Part shown: positions 16,326 through 22,671 of the stretch, in pieces
How positions within the stretch are numbered: the stretch's first letter is position 1
Layout of the letters: each line of letters begins with the position of its first letter
DNA from: a virus
Reading direction: 5' to 3' (one strand)
DNA length: 34,635 nt
IMG/VR virus record: IMGVR_UViG_3300012532_000009
Coordinates: 1-34,635 of that record
The notes under the pieces: generated by a model
What the model saw: the letters and a program-made list of their open reading frames with translations, nothing else
Told to the model about the DNA's origin: nothing
Database searches by the model: none
Made by a program: the position numbers and the translations under genes

Positions 16326-17155
16326 CCCAGGCCAACGGGCTTGACTACCACTGGGCCAAACAATCGCCCTCCCTGAAGCTGATCGACTTCGCGTTTCTCA
16401 AGGCCTTTCAGGGCATGTCCTACGGACATGAAGACTGGTTCTATCCCGAACAGCAGCGCATCCGCGCAGCTGGCCTTGCCGCCGTGGGTTACTACCACTT
16501 CGCCACCTACGGGAGCGGTGCCGATCAAGCCGACCTGTTTCTAGCTCGATGCAAGCCCCTTCCGGGAGAGTGGTTGTGGCTGGACTGGGAGTGGTCGCTC
16601 AGCGGAACCGGGATTCCAGACATGACCACCGCCCAGGCCGCGGCGTGGCACCAAGGTGTTGCGGCGCGGTTCCCCAACAATCCGCGTGGGACATACACGT
16701 CCAAGAACTTCCTCGGCGGTCGCTCCCTACCCGCCACCATCACTTCGGGGGCACTCTGGTACGTCTACGCCCACGGTAAACCCCCCCAGTGGGACGGGTG
16801 GGACTTCTACCAGGAGGTCATCAACAATTTCGACCACGACACCTATAACGGCACGTGGCAAGAACTCGCGGCCCGCTCGGGCCAATCAGGAGGCGACGAC
16901 ATGACAGACGAAGAACACGAATGGCTGCAGCGCGACACCCGGATCATGAACGGGATCCTTACCGTCTTCGGATCTGATCCCGTAGCCGCCGGCGCAGCCC
17001 TGGCCAATACCATCAAGACGATCGCGGGGCCGGCCTACGTCCAGGCGATCGCGCAGGCGGTTGTCGCGGCCCTGCCGCCGGGTGGGGCACCCGTGGACCT
17101 CGATGTCCTCGCCGACCTCATCGTCGCCAAGATGGGCGGGAAGCTCTCGACATGA
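16322..17155 (+). CDS. Endolysin, GH25 lysozyme with C-terminal helical domain
   Basis: 277 aa, GTG 16322 coupled by GTGA to the upstream gene. Residues 1-~190 form the GH25 muramidase domain: Asp8 in GLDYHW and the DxE pair Asp88/Glu90 in WLDWEW are the expected catalytic carboxylates, with AVGYYHFA in between. It cleaves the MurNAc-GlcNAc bond of peptidoglycan. Residues ~194-277 are a helical domain (ALANTIKTIAGPAYVQAIA and DLDVLADLIVAKMGG) probably for wall binding or oligomerisation. No signal peptide, so holin-dependent release is expected. An in-frame start with a strong ribosome site at 16901 would make the C-terminal domain alone. Confidence 0.9.
   Translation: MTQANGLDYHWAKQSPSLKLIDFAFLKAFQGMSYGHEDWFYPEQQRIRAAGLAAVGYYHFATYGSGADQADLFLARCKPLPGEWLWLDWEWSLSGTGIPDMTTAQAAAWHQGVAARFPNNPRGTYTSKNFLGGRSLPATITSGALWYVYAHGKPPQWDGWDFYQEVINNFDHDTYNGTWQELAARSGQSGGDDMTDEEHEWLQRDTRIMNGILTVFGSDPVAAGAALANTIKTIAGPAYVQAIAQAVVAALPPGGAPVDLDVLADLIVAKMGGKLST
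16888..16903 (+). promoter_or_regulatory. Internal ribosome binding site and ATG within the lysin gene
   Basis: AGGAGG at 16888-16893 is followed seven bases later by ATG 16901-16903, in the lysin frame and exactly at the inter-domain linker. It would give an 84-residue wall-binding-domain product. The site is stronger than that of the full-length start. Confidence 0.6.
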
Positions 17156-17541
17156 CCGAACCTCCCAACGATCTCAAGATCTCCTACACGGCCAGGGAGC
17201 TGCTCAAGGCTGTTGGCGATCAGGTCGTGGACATGGATCGGAAGCTCGACCTCATCCTCCAGGAGCTGAATCGCAAGGCCGAGAAGACTGAACTGGAGGT
17301 TCTGCGGAGCCGGTTCGATGAGCAGAATCAAATGCTGTGGAAGCATGAGCAGGTTCAGGTTCAGTACGTCCCGCTCTTCAATGAGGTCAGAATGGCGCTC
17401 GACGAGCACCTTCGCGCACCCCATGCAGTCGCCTCTCGTTTAACAGAGAGGATAGAAAGCCTCGAGAACTTTCGCTGGTACATCATTGGTATCTCGGCCG
17501 GTATCGGGACGGCCATCGGGCTCATCACGCGATTCGCGTAA
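17152..17541 (+). CDS. Coiled-coil protein with C-terminal membrane anchor (lysis cassette)
   Basis: 129 aa, ATGA overlap with the lysin. Residues ~20-105 are a long charged helix with heptad character (DQVVDMDRKLDLILQELNRK); residues ~108-127 (WYIIGISAGIGTAIGLI) are a single membrane span. This design resembles XhlA-type holin partners. It probably works with the holin encoded next. Confidence 0.72.
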   Translation: MTEPPNDLKISYTARELLKAVGDQVVDMDRKLDLILQELNRKAEKTELEVLRSRFDEQNQMLWKHEQVQVQYVPLFNEVRMALDEHLRAPHAVASRLTERIESLENFRWYIIGISAGIGTAIGLITRFA

Positions 17542-17550
17542 GGAGGGATC

Positions 17551-17754
17551 ATGCGGAAGAAGAAGCCTGTTAGTGCTGCGCTGAAACCATCGGCCAGTCC
17601 GGGCGAGGTTTCGGCCATCGGGATCTGGGGGGCGCTCTCGGCCCTGCTGATCGCATTCGGCGTGGACGCCGCTCGGGCTGCCGCGATCGGCGGGATGGTC
17701 GGCGCGGCCACGCCATATCTGGTGAAAGCGTTCCTAGCCTGGCGGAAGAAGTGA
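17551..17754 (+). CDS. Holin candidate
   Basis: 67 aa with a basic N-terminus (MRKKK), two hydrophobic segments (AIGIWGALSALLIAFGV and AAAIGGMVGAATPYLV) separated by a short turn, and a basic C-terminus (AWRKK), fitting a two-span holin. Good AAGGAGGG ribosome site, directly after lysin and the anchored coiled-coil gene. Confidence 0.75.
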   Translation: MRKKKPVSAALKPSASPGEVSAIGIWGALSALLIAFGVDAARAAAIGGMVGAATPYLVKAFLAWRKK

Positions 17755-17793
17755 GCCGGGCTTTCTATCACCTTCTGGTTGGGATGGATAGGG

Positions 17794-17967
17794 ATGTTCG
17801 CAGGACTCGAGTGGTGGGGCCTGCGGAACAAGGCCGACCGCTGGGCCCCGCTGACCCAGCTCATCAAGACCTGGATGAAGTCTCCGTTCGATCCCCGCTA
17901 TTGGGTGTTCGTGGGCCTGTTCCTCTGGGCAGGGGTTCACTTCTTCCTCCGCGGCTGGACGTGGTAG
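17794..17967 (+). CDS. Small membrane protein of the lysis cassette
   Basis: 57 aa from ATG 17794 (a TTG at 17779 is also in frame). Trp-rich N-terminus (LEWWGLRNKADRW), then one membrane span YWVFVGLFLWAGVHFFL. It may be a second holin or an antiholin; no family recognised. It overlaps the next gene's likely GTG. Confidence 0.6.
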   Translation: MFAGLEWWGLRNKADRWAPLTQLIKTWMKSPFDPRYWVFVGLFLWAGVHFFLRGWTW

Positions 17968-18278
17968 CTCGAGAGGACTGGAAGGCCCCCGAGAGGGAAC
18001 TCCGAATCCTGGATGCCGCGGGTGTCCAGTCCGGTAGACACTTAGGCAGGCCGGTCGTCGTTACCTGGGAGGACATCTTCTCTGTGACCGAGGAGTCGGA
18101 CGGCCGGCCCCCAGGACAGTGTTTGTGCCGCACCTATGGTTTATGCACCTATGACGGGCCCGATTACCTCTCCGTAGCCGCCGAGGAACTCTCTAATCCC
18201 GGCGGGGGGATGGCATCCTACCGCGGGACAACCCACATCATCCGTGCGGTTATCCGCAACATCACCGAACTCACCTAA
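17961..18278 (+). CDS. Hypothetical protein
   Basis: 105 aa if GTG 17961 is the start; the frame is open much further upstream, but only as a shadow of other genes. It contains a small Cys cluster (QCLCRTYGLC) and a C-terminal helix. Overlap with the preceding small membrane gene fits the operon style. Function unknown. Confidence 0.55.
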   Translation: MVAREDWKAPERELRILDAAGVQSGRHLGRPVVVTWEDIFSVTEESDGRPPGQCLCRTYGLCTYDGPDYLSVAAEELSNPGGGMASYRGTTHIIRAVIRNITELT

Positions 18279-18305
18279 CCCCGCCCCCGCCGAAGAGGAG
18301 GTTCT

Positions 18306-18533
18306 ATGGGGAATGAGTTTCTGGAAGCACGACCGCGGGTCAATGGTCGTTGCTGGGCCTGCATGCTCCCTGAAGAGATCCAACAGAAGATGGAAGAGGC
18401 ACATAAGGCTGGGGTGGGGCCGACGCTGATCGTCCGCACGCTTATAACGCGGTTCTGCTATTCACCCCAGGAAGTCACAAAGGGCCGCGTACAGCATCAC
18501 CTCTATAACCACGTCGGTGATCAGCGTGGGTGA
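18306..18533 (+). CDS. Small Cys-pair/helix-turn-helix-like protein
   Basis: 75 aa, strong GAGGAGG ribosome site. A CWAC pair precedes two helices (PEEIQQKMEEAHKAG and PTLIVRTLI), and the end reads VTKGRVQHHLYNH. That layout resembles small DNA-binding modules in which the last helix is preceded by a histidine-rich turn. It overlaps the metallophosphoesterase gene by 17 bases. Assignment as DNA-binding is inferred. Confidence 0.65.
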   Translation: MGNEFLEARPRVNGRCWACMLPEEIQQKMEEAHKAGVGPTLIVRTLITRFCYSPQEVTKGRVQHHLYNHVGDQRG

Positions 18534-19383
18534 GAACGAGTTCATCGAAGTAGCCGCAGAAGAGCTCAAGGACGACGAACTCATCCACCTCGCCGAACAG
18601 CGCGGGTACGTCATCCACAAGCCGCGCCCAATCGAAACTCCCGTTCTGGACGTATCCAGCCTCACGGGGAGAGATCGGCTCAAATTCGCCGTGGTCAGCT
18701 GTACCCACTTTGGAAGTAAGTACCAACAACTCACCGCCCTGCGTGAATTTACTCAGTACGCCGACCGCGTAACCAAGGTAGATCTGTTCATTCACGCGGG
18801 AGACTTCGGGGATGGCCCGACCGCTCGGCACAAGAATCCCCAGGATGTGTTCAAACACGACTACGAGTCCCACCTGGACTACTACGTCGAGACCCTTCCC
18901 CGAACCCGGAAACCCTGGAAGATCATCTCTGGCAACCACGACGATTGGTGGGGCATCGATGGCGGGCCCGACATCATCAAAACCCTGTGCGAACAACGGG
19001 ACGACTGCGAATACCTAGGGAAGTCGCTCGGATATCTGAACTTCAAGGACACCCTGATCGAGGTGACCCACCTCAACACCGGTTCCGCGTATGCCTACTC
19101 CTACAAGCCCCAGAAGCACATCGAATCGCTGTCCGTGGAACGCCGGCCCAATGTGTCCCTGATCGGCAACTTCCACAAGTTCTGCGCCATCTACTACCGC
19201 AATGTCCTGGCGATCCAGCTGCCGTCCTTCCAGGCTCAAACCCCGTGGATGGCCGGCAAATCCCTGGTATCGGAGGTCGGCGGGGTCATTGTGGAGGTGG
19301 GTTTGCACCGCAAGGGACTCACGCCGTCCACTCAGTTCGAGGTCGTCTACACCTTCACGCCGAGAGCCAACGACTGGCCATGA
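18517..19383 (+). CDS. Calcineurin-like metallophosphoesterase
   Basis: 288 aa, GTG 18517 preferred. The two-metal phosphoesterase motifs are in order: CTHFGS (usually DxH), FIHAGDFGDG, SGNHDDWWG, VTHLNTG and IGNFHK (usually GHxH). It likely hydrolyses a phosphodiester or nucleotide. The first metal-binding Asp is read here as Cys and the last GHxH as GNFH, so metal coordination may differ from the classical enzyme. The N-terminal ~50 residues are an extra acidic segment. Substrate unknown; phage copies are often near replication or lysis genes. Confidence 0.85.
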   Translation: MISVGENEFIEVAAEELKDDELIHLAEQRGYVIHKPRPIETPVLDVSSLTGRDRLKFAVVSCTHFGSKYQQLTALREFTQYADRVTKVDLFIHAGDFGDGPTARHKNPQDVFKHDYESHLDYYVETLPRTRKPWKIISGNHDDWWGIDGGPDIIKTLCEQRDDCEYLGKSLGYLNFKDTLIEVTHLNTGSAYAYSYKPQKHIESLSVERRPNVSLIGNFHKFCAIYYRNVLAIQLPSFQAQTPWMAGKSLVSEVGGVIVEVGLHRKGLTPSTQFEVVYTFTPRANDWP

Positions 19384-19438
19384 CCCCGCAGACATCCTCA
19401 GACATCCTCCTGTCCCTACGTATCTGGAGCCCATAGCC

Positions 19439-19603
19439 ATGATGTACTCAATTAAGACCCTCGTATTCGACAAGGATGAGGACAAGGACCACTTCAACTG
19501 GCATGGTTTGCCTGTGCCCGAGAAGGTTGTGGCTGTGCTGAACGCCGAAAACCCGGCACCCTGGAAGCGCTGGTACGTGACGGTGCTGGTGGAGCAGCCC
19601 TGA
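19439..19603 (+). CDS. Small hypothetical protein
   Basis: 54 aa from the first of two tandem ATGs (19439/19442). Compact, with two Trp and a terminal strand WYVTVLVEQP. It follows a tandem 10-base repeat AGACATCCTC near 19387-19407. No family recognised. Confidence 0.5.
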   Translation: MMYSIKTLVFDKDEDKDHFNWHGLPVPEKVVAVLNAENPAPWKRWYVTVLVEQP

Positions 19604-19692
19604 TTGCCTCTATTCTCCTCGCCTTCGCAGCCGGGGTCTCCTTGGGGTTCACGCTGGGCCGCGTATTCGAGCGCTGGCCGCGGCGGCCGTGA
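19600..19692 (+). CDS. Possible 30-residue membrane peptide
   Basis: The frame reads a membrane span (ASILLAFAAGVSLGFTLG) followed by a basic tail RVFERWPRR, the inside-positive arrangement common in phage micropeptides. There is no ATG/GTG/TTG start; only CTG 19600 or ATT 19603, overlapping the previous stop, could serve. The amino-acid pattern is convincing, the start is not. Confidence 0.35.
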   Translation: MIASILLAFAAGVSLGFTLGRVFERWPRRP

Positions 19693-19699
19693 TTTGAGT

Positions 19700-19838
19700 C
19701 GCGTTAATTTGTTTAGCCCTGACGACACAATCCGATTCGTTAAGTCGTGGGGTCGGGTCGACGCAATAGATGGGTGAGGGCCTACTGTGGCCTTTAGCCC
19801 GCAAAGATTAAGGCCCTGCTCGGGTAGAGCGCGTTAAT
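19700..19838. repeat. Two direct copies of CGCGTTAAT in the non-coding segment
   Basis: CGCGTTAAT occurs at 19700-19708 and again at 19830-19838, 130 bases apart, on the flanks of the structured region. Short spaced repeats of this size near an integrase can be arm-type integrase sites or repressor sites; no test is possible here. Confidence 0.45.
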
Positions 19839-19849
19839 CGACCCGACCC
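19750..19849 (+). ncRNA. Structured non-coding segment with 12-bp outer stem
   Basis: GGGTCGGGTCGA (19750-19761) and TCGACCCGACCC (19838-19849) are exact inverted complements, extended by CGC/GCG across a TTAA bulge. Inside are a second stem (GGGCCT with AGGCCC) and a hairpin GCTC-GGGTA-GAGC, giving a plausible three-way junction of ~100 nt. No protein frame is evident on either strand. It may be a small RNA, a processing element or part of the integrase attachment region. Strand is arbitrary. Confidence 0.45.
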
Positions 19850-19891
19850 TACTCCCCATGTAACTTACCCCCTACGTAGCTTACGTCTGAG

Positions 19892-19937
19892 GTGGGTAGT
19901 GGGTCGGTTTGAATCAGCGCTATCGGCGGCTACCCAC
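19892..19937. repeat. 8-bp inverted repeat in the same non-coding segment
   Basis: GTGGGTAG at 19892-19899 and CTACCCAC at 19930-19937 are perfect inverted repeats around a 30-base loop. The segment 19693-19984 holds no gene that I can support. These repeats and the structured element are its only features. It could serve as a terminator region between the plus-strand genes and the minus-strand gene at 19985. Confidence 0.4.
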
Positions 19938-19984
19938 GAAACAAGGGATGGGGGTGGTGGGCGGAGGCGCGCCGGGTGCCAAAG

Positions 19985-20158
19985 CTAGGCGGGACACTTA
20001 CGAACAAAGCGAGGGCGATAGACACCTACGGGCTTACCCGCACGTGCCTTGCGGCCCTCTTCCCGAGCCTCTTTGGCCCCCTCGATCTTCGTCGCCCAAT
20101 CGGCGTCTATTTGGGGAGGCTTTGTGATGATCCCCTTGTCAATGCTCTTTGGTGGCAT
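19985..20158 (-). CDS. Small basic protein, minus strand
   Basis: 57 aa (58 codons). It opens MPPKSIDKGIITKPP and continues with a charged helix WATKIEGAKEAREEGRKARA and a basic tail. Its ribosome site GGAAGGATGGAG is well placed before ATG 20158. A plus-strand 36-codon ORF in the same place (20127-20237) looks less protein-like. Transcription direction matches the lysogeny genes further right. No family recognised; the composition fits a nucleic-acid-binding or structural mini-protein. Confidence 0.6.
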   Translation of the reverse strand: MPPKSIDKGIITKPPQIDADWATKIEGAKEAREEGRKARAGKPVGVYRPRFVRKCPA

Positions 20159-20245
20159 GGCTCCATCCTTCCCAGGTATGCCGATCGTATCACCCGATCA
20201 AGACGGGGCGCTCATTCAAACTGATCTATCACCCTGAGGTGGCCC

Positions 20246-20464
20246 ATGTTTCCCTGGATTTTCTGGCAACCGATCGAACGAACCGAGGCGGGGGAGTCAG
20301 TCCTCCCCACCCAGGCCCAGGAGCCCGACGAAGACGACGTGGCCTATGCCAAGGCCGGATGTAAGGGAGACCCGTGTCCCCGATGCCTAGAACCGACAAA
20401 CGAGCACCTGCGAGCAGGCGGAGTGCAGTTGTGTCCTGCCTGCTTTTACTCCTGGTCGTCCTAA
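20246..20464 (+). CDS. Small zinc-knuckle protein
   Basis: 72 aa. Two CxxC pairs (CPRC and CPAC) about 24 residues apart near the C-terminus form a probable zinc ribbon, after an acidic linker (QEPDEDD). Ribosome site GAGGTGG. It overlaps the lipoprotein gene by 91 bases in another frame. Confidence 0.6.
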   Translation: MFPWIFWQPIERTEAGESVLPTQAQEPDEDDVAYAKAGCKGDPCPRCLEPTNEHLRAGGVQLCPACFYSWSS

Positions 20465-20736
20465 CAGCGTGCGGGAGGGGAGGGACTGGCCCGTCAAAGA
20501 CGGGTAGGCAAGTAGGGAAGGTCGCCGTCCCCCAGGGTTCTTCTCTCCCGTACTCCCGCGACAACGCGGCCCTCGAGGCCACGAACAAGCAGCTGAACGA
20601 CATCATCGAGTTCGACCGGGATATCCAGCTGGCGCTTGCCGTCTATCTGAACCACCGGCTGGCAACCAAGGACCGGCAATTTCTATGCGCCGTCCTCCAC
20701 ACGAAGGCGGCCAAGCAATATTTCAAGTGTCCGTAG
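20374..20736 (+). CDS. Predicted lipoprotein (lysogen-expressed cargo candidate)
   Basis: 120 aa from GTG 20374 (or ATG 20383). A basic n-region with RR is followed by SAVVSCLLLLLVVLTAC, a classical lipoprotein signal peptide with lipobox LTAC and lipidation Cys33. The mature part is polar with a Gly/Ser linker and a helical C-terminus that contains two Cys. It would be anchored outside the cytoplasmic membrane. In phages such proteins can block superinfection or act in lysis; here distance from the lysis genes and closeness to the integrase favour the first (inference). Confidence 0.75.
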   Translation: MSPMPRTDKRAPASRRSAVVSCLLLLLVVLTACGRGGTGPSKTGRQVGKVAVPQGSSLPYSRDNAALEATNKQLNDIIEFDRDIQLALAVYLNHRLATKDRQFLCAVLHTKAAKQYFKCP

Positions 20737-20789
20737 TGCCCCGGCGCTGATCCGTGGGCCAGCTTCCGCGTGCTCCAGATCGTGCCCTG

Positions 20790-21104
20790 CTAGCGGATCC
20801 AGGCGCGCCCCACCAAGATCAGAATGTCCGTAGAATCGGATGGCGGAGCCGGCGCATCCTGAATATCGCATTCCGGCGGCAGAGGGTCGTCGCAATCTGG
20901 GGATGAAGGTGGCTCTTCGGGCACGATACCGTCAGGCAGATCATCGCCAAAGAAACCGTAAACCACGTCTCCGCAGTCTAGCGCCGACCCCACTTCGGCC
21001 TCTAGGGGCGTGCACTTGGGGGCGGGTGACTTGGCTTGTGCCATGGAGGGAAGGGACAGAAGGAGCCCCAGCACTAAGCACGGGGCGAGAATTCTCGCCT
21101 TCAT
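20790..21104 (-). CDS. Predicted secreted protein, minus strand
   Basis: 104 aa. The start is chosen at 21104 because AGGAG lies eight bases upstream and a signal peptide follows at once: MKAR, hydrophobic LAPCLVLGLLLSLP, cleavage site AQA. The mature protein is acidic, Pro- and Cys-rich (PECDIQDAPAPP), with about four Cys that could form disulfides. It is co-oriented with integrase and repressor, so it may be expressed from the prophage. No family recognised. Confidence 0.72.
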   Translation of the reverse strand: MKARILAPCLVLGLLLSLPSMAQAKSPAPKCTPLEAEVGSALDCGDVVYGFFGDDLPDGIVPEEPPSSPDCDDPLPPECDIQDAPAPPSDSTDILILVGRAWIR

Positions 21105-21164
21105 CTCGTCGACTCCTCTCGAATAGTTGAAACAGGATAACAGGCGTGCGAGAATCGCGCACCC

Positions 21165-21347
21165 ATGTCGGATACCGAAGTGATTTTGTTGGCGGCAGGG
21201 GTCAGCGTCCTGACCGCGCTGATTGCCAGCGCGGGGTGCCAATTGAGCCACCGAACGCGGAACCAGCAGATGGACGAGCTTATCGCGATTCTGTCGGAGT
21301 TGTATCTTCGAAGGTCAGGCGGTTCACCGCTTCCCGAAGACGGGTAG
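21165..21347 (+). CDS. Small single-span membrane protein
   Basis: 60 aa. Residues ~5-23 (EVILLAAGVSVLTALIASA) form a span, followed by a charged helix (RNQQMDELIAILSEL). It is a plus-strand gene between two minus-strand genes and its 3' end overlaps the integrase 3' end by 68 bases. No ribosome site is seen. TTGAAA at about 21126 might be a promoter element. Moderate support. Confidence 0.42.
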   Translation: MSDTEVILLAAGVSVLTALIASAGCQLSHRTRNQQMDELIAILSELYLRRSGGSPLPEDG

Positions 21348-22194
21348 GACGGATCCGCGTGTAGATTGCCGTGACGGCTGGGGAAGAGTGTCCCAGGAAT
21401 TCTTGAACCGTTCGTAGGTCGCTGGTAGCCTCGAGAAGCATCGTTGCCGAGGTATGCCGAAGGATGTGGGGATACAGCCCCTCGATCCCTGCAGCCCGCC
21501 CCACCTTCCTCACGATCTCCTGGGCGGTGGTTTTGGACAGGGGCCGGCTCGAGTTGAAGGGAGAGGGGAAGATCCACTCCGCGCTCTGTTCGTGGACTTC
21601 CCATCGCCTAAGCGCCGCCACCGCGTCGGGGTGAAGCGGGATCTCCCGTTCCTTCTGACGCTTGCCCTTGAACCTCAGCCAGGCCTCCTCGACGTAGACC
21701 CATTTAAGAGTCCGACATTCTGTTAGCCGAAGGCCGGCGTAGAGGAACATGTGCATCATGGCGTTTGCCATCGGGCCGAACGCCGGTGCCACCACCAGGA
21801 GGGCTCTTGCTTCCTGCGCCGTGAGCGCCTTTGGAAGGGCCCTTGGTTCCTGGAGCCTGGGAAGGCCGAGGGCGTGGTTTACCTCTCCCATCTCCTGAGC
21901 CAGCATGAAGGCCCCGAAGGCCACGAGTGCTTGACGGCGGTTGTTCCGCGACCGCGGGTCGGGGGTGGTGGAGAACAACCACGCTTTCATATCGCGTGTC
22001 GTCGCCCAGAGCAACGACCTCCCGCGGTTCTGCTGGAGCCAGTGATCCGCGATCACAACGGTTCGGTAGTACTTGTCCCGCGTATTCGGCAGCCACCCTC
22101 TCTCGTCGAATCCCCAGCGTTCGAACTCCATGAAGATCCTCTCGCGGGCACGCACTGACATATCCTTTCTGATCTGTGCCCGACGTATCGGCAT
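21280..22194 (-). CDS. int: Tyrosine-type site-specific integrase
   Basis: 304 aa if the start is ATG 22194; ATG 22161 with AAAGGA is an alternative. The catalytic set is complete: Arg156 in YAGLRLTE, a basic beta-hairpin FKGKRQKEREI, His243-x-x-Arg246 in HILRH, His269 in LGHSS and nucleophile Tyr278 in AIYTR. The N-terminal ~115 residues form a SAM-like core-binding domain (TRDKYYRTVVIADHW). It would recombine attP with a chromosomal attB. The upstream repressor frame runs into this gene by about 490 bases. Confidence 0.93.
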   Translation of the reverse strand: MPIRRAQIRKDMSVRARERIFMEFERWGFDERGWLPNTRDKYYRTVVIADHWLQQNRGRSLLWATTRDMKAWLFSTTPDPRSRNNRRQALVAFGAFMLAQEMGEVNHALGLPRLQEPRALPKALTAQEARALLVVAPAFGPMANAMMHMFLYAGLRLTECRTLKWVYVEEAWLRFKGKRQKEREIPLHPDAVAALRRWEVHEQSAEWIFPSPFNSSRPLSKTTAQEIVRKVGRAAGIEGLYPHILRHTSATMLLEATSDLRTVQEFLGHSSPAVTAIYTRIRPTRLREAVNRLTFEDTTPTESR

Positions 22195-22531
22195 GAGAGG
22201 CCCCCCACTGGAGTGTGACAAACATGGCCGCGAGCAAGACGGCGGTCCGAGCTGCGTTCCACCGCCTGTTGGTGGAAGCGGAATCGGGAAGATGCTGGTC
22301 AGGAGCGACACTTCCGCAATATAACTTCCCGCTGGCCGCCATATGCTCAAGGAAATCGGGGGGCGATTCGCCGAAGTGGAAATAGATGTTACTCAGCTGC
22401 CGAAGGCTCGGTTGCCCTCCATGCTCCCACCGGCGCACGGTCATCACCGAGATTCCCAGCGCCCGCGCTAAGCCCTCCTGAGAGAGCCCGTACTTCGTCC
22501 GCAGGGCCCGGATCCACTCGGCGTAGCTCAT
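21704..22531 (-). CDS. HTH repressor candidate whose frame overlaps the integrase
   Basis: The N-terminal ~55 residues form an XRE/cI-type helix-turn-helix (KYGLSQEGLARALGISVMTV, then RRWEHGGQPSLRQLS). ATG 22531 is preferred since a promoter places the transcript start on it. The frame has no stop until 21704 (275 aa), but only the first ~110 residues look protein-like; the rest is the shadow of integrase coding. Either the gene truly overlaps by about 490 bases, a stop was lost by an indel, or the 3' end is changed upon integration. Opposite orientation to the early operon fits an immunity repressor. Confidence 0.68.
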   Translation of the reverse strand: MSYAEWIRALRTKYGLSQEGLARALGISVMTVRRWEHGGQPSLRQLSNIYFHFGESPPDFLEHMAASGKLYCGSVAPDQHLPDSASTNRRWNAARTAVLLAAMFVTLQWGASHADTSGTDQKGYVSACPREDLHGVRTLGIRRERVAAEYAGQVLPNRCDRGSLAPAEPREVVALGDDTRYESVVVLHHPRPAVAEQPPSSTRGLRGLHAGSGDGRGKPRPRPSQAPGTKGPSKGAHGAGSKSPPGGGTGVRPDGKRHDAHVPLRRPSANRMSDS

Positions 22532-22538
22532 GACCGCC

Positions 22539-22568
22539 ATCCTAGATGTTGGCACACTTACTTGTCAA
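22539..22568 (-). promoter_or_regulatory. Promoter for the repressor (leaderless geometry)
   Basis: On the minus strand TTGACA (22568-22563), an 18-base spacer and TAGGAT (22544-22539). Seven bases after the -10 lies the ATG at 22531, so the mRNA would begin at or next to the start codon. Same geometry as the divergent promoter at 22635. Confidence 0.65.
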
Positions 22569-22570
22569 GC

Positions 22571-22654
22571 TCCGTATGCCCTACGCCGAAGGGGGTATTT
22601 CTGCATCCGTACAGACATGCTCGGACTTAGATGCTTGACAAATGGATGTCCGTA
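22571..22654. promoter_or_regulatory. Candidate operators: three TCCGTA repeats
   Basis: TCCGTA recurs as TCCGTATG (22571), TCCGTACA (22606) and TCCGTACG (22649), same orientation, 35 and 43 bases apart, between and inside the two divergent promoters. Such spacing suits operator half-sites for the switch regulators. It is a pattern observation only. Confidence 0.4.
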
Positions 22655-22664
22655 CGTTTAGGCT
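22635..22664 (+). promoter_or_regulatory. Early rightward promoter (leaderless geometry)
   Basis: TTGACA (22635-22640), 18-base spacer, TAGGCT (22659-22664), then exactly seven bases to the GTG at 22672. It should drive the early operon and produce a leaderless transcript. TCCGTA at 22649-22654 lies in the spacer, a good place for repressor binding. Confidence 0.65.
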
Positions 22665-22671
22665 ACGCTCC

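Noticed and set aside
20127-20237. 36-codon plus-strand ORF with GGGGAGG ribosome-like site
   Set aside because: The opposite strand carries a more convincing 57-residue gene; the GGGGAGG lies in its coding sequence.
20737-20789. Bidirectional terminator between the convergent lipoprotein and secreted-protein genes
   Set aside because: Only a distant GATCCG/CGGATC pair is seen; no compact GC hairpin or T-run.
22194-22531. attP core (tRNA 3'-end-like sequence) within the repressor 3' part
   Set aside because: I looked for a T-arm-like GGTTCGA stretch on both strands here and saw none, so no att site is annotated.
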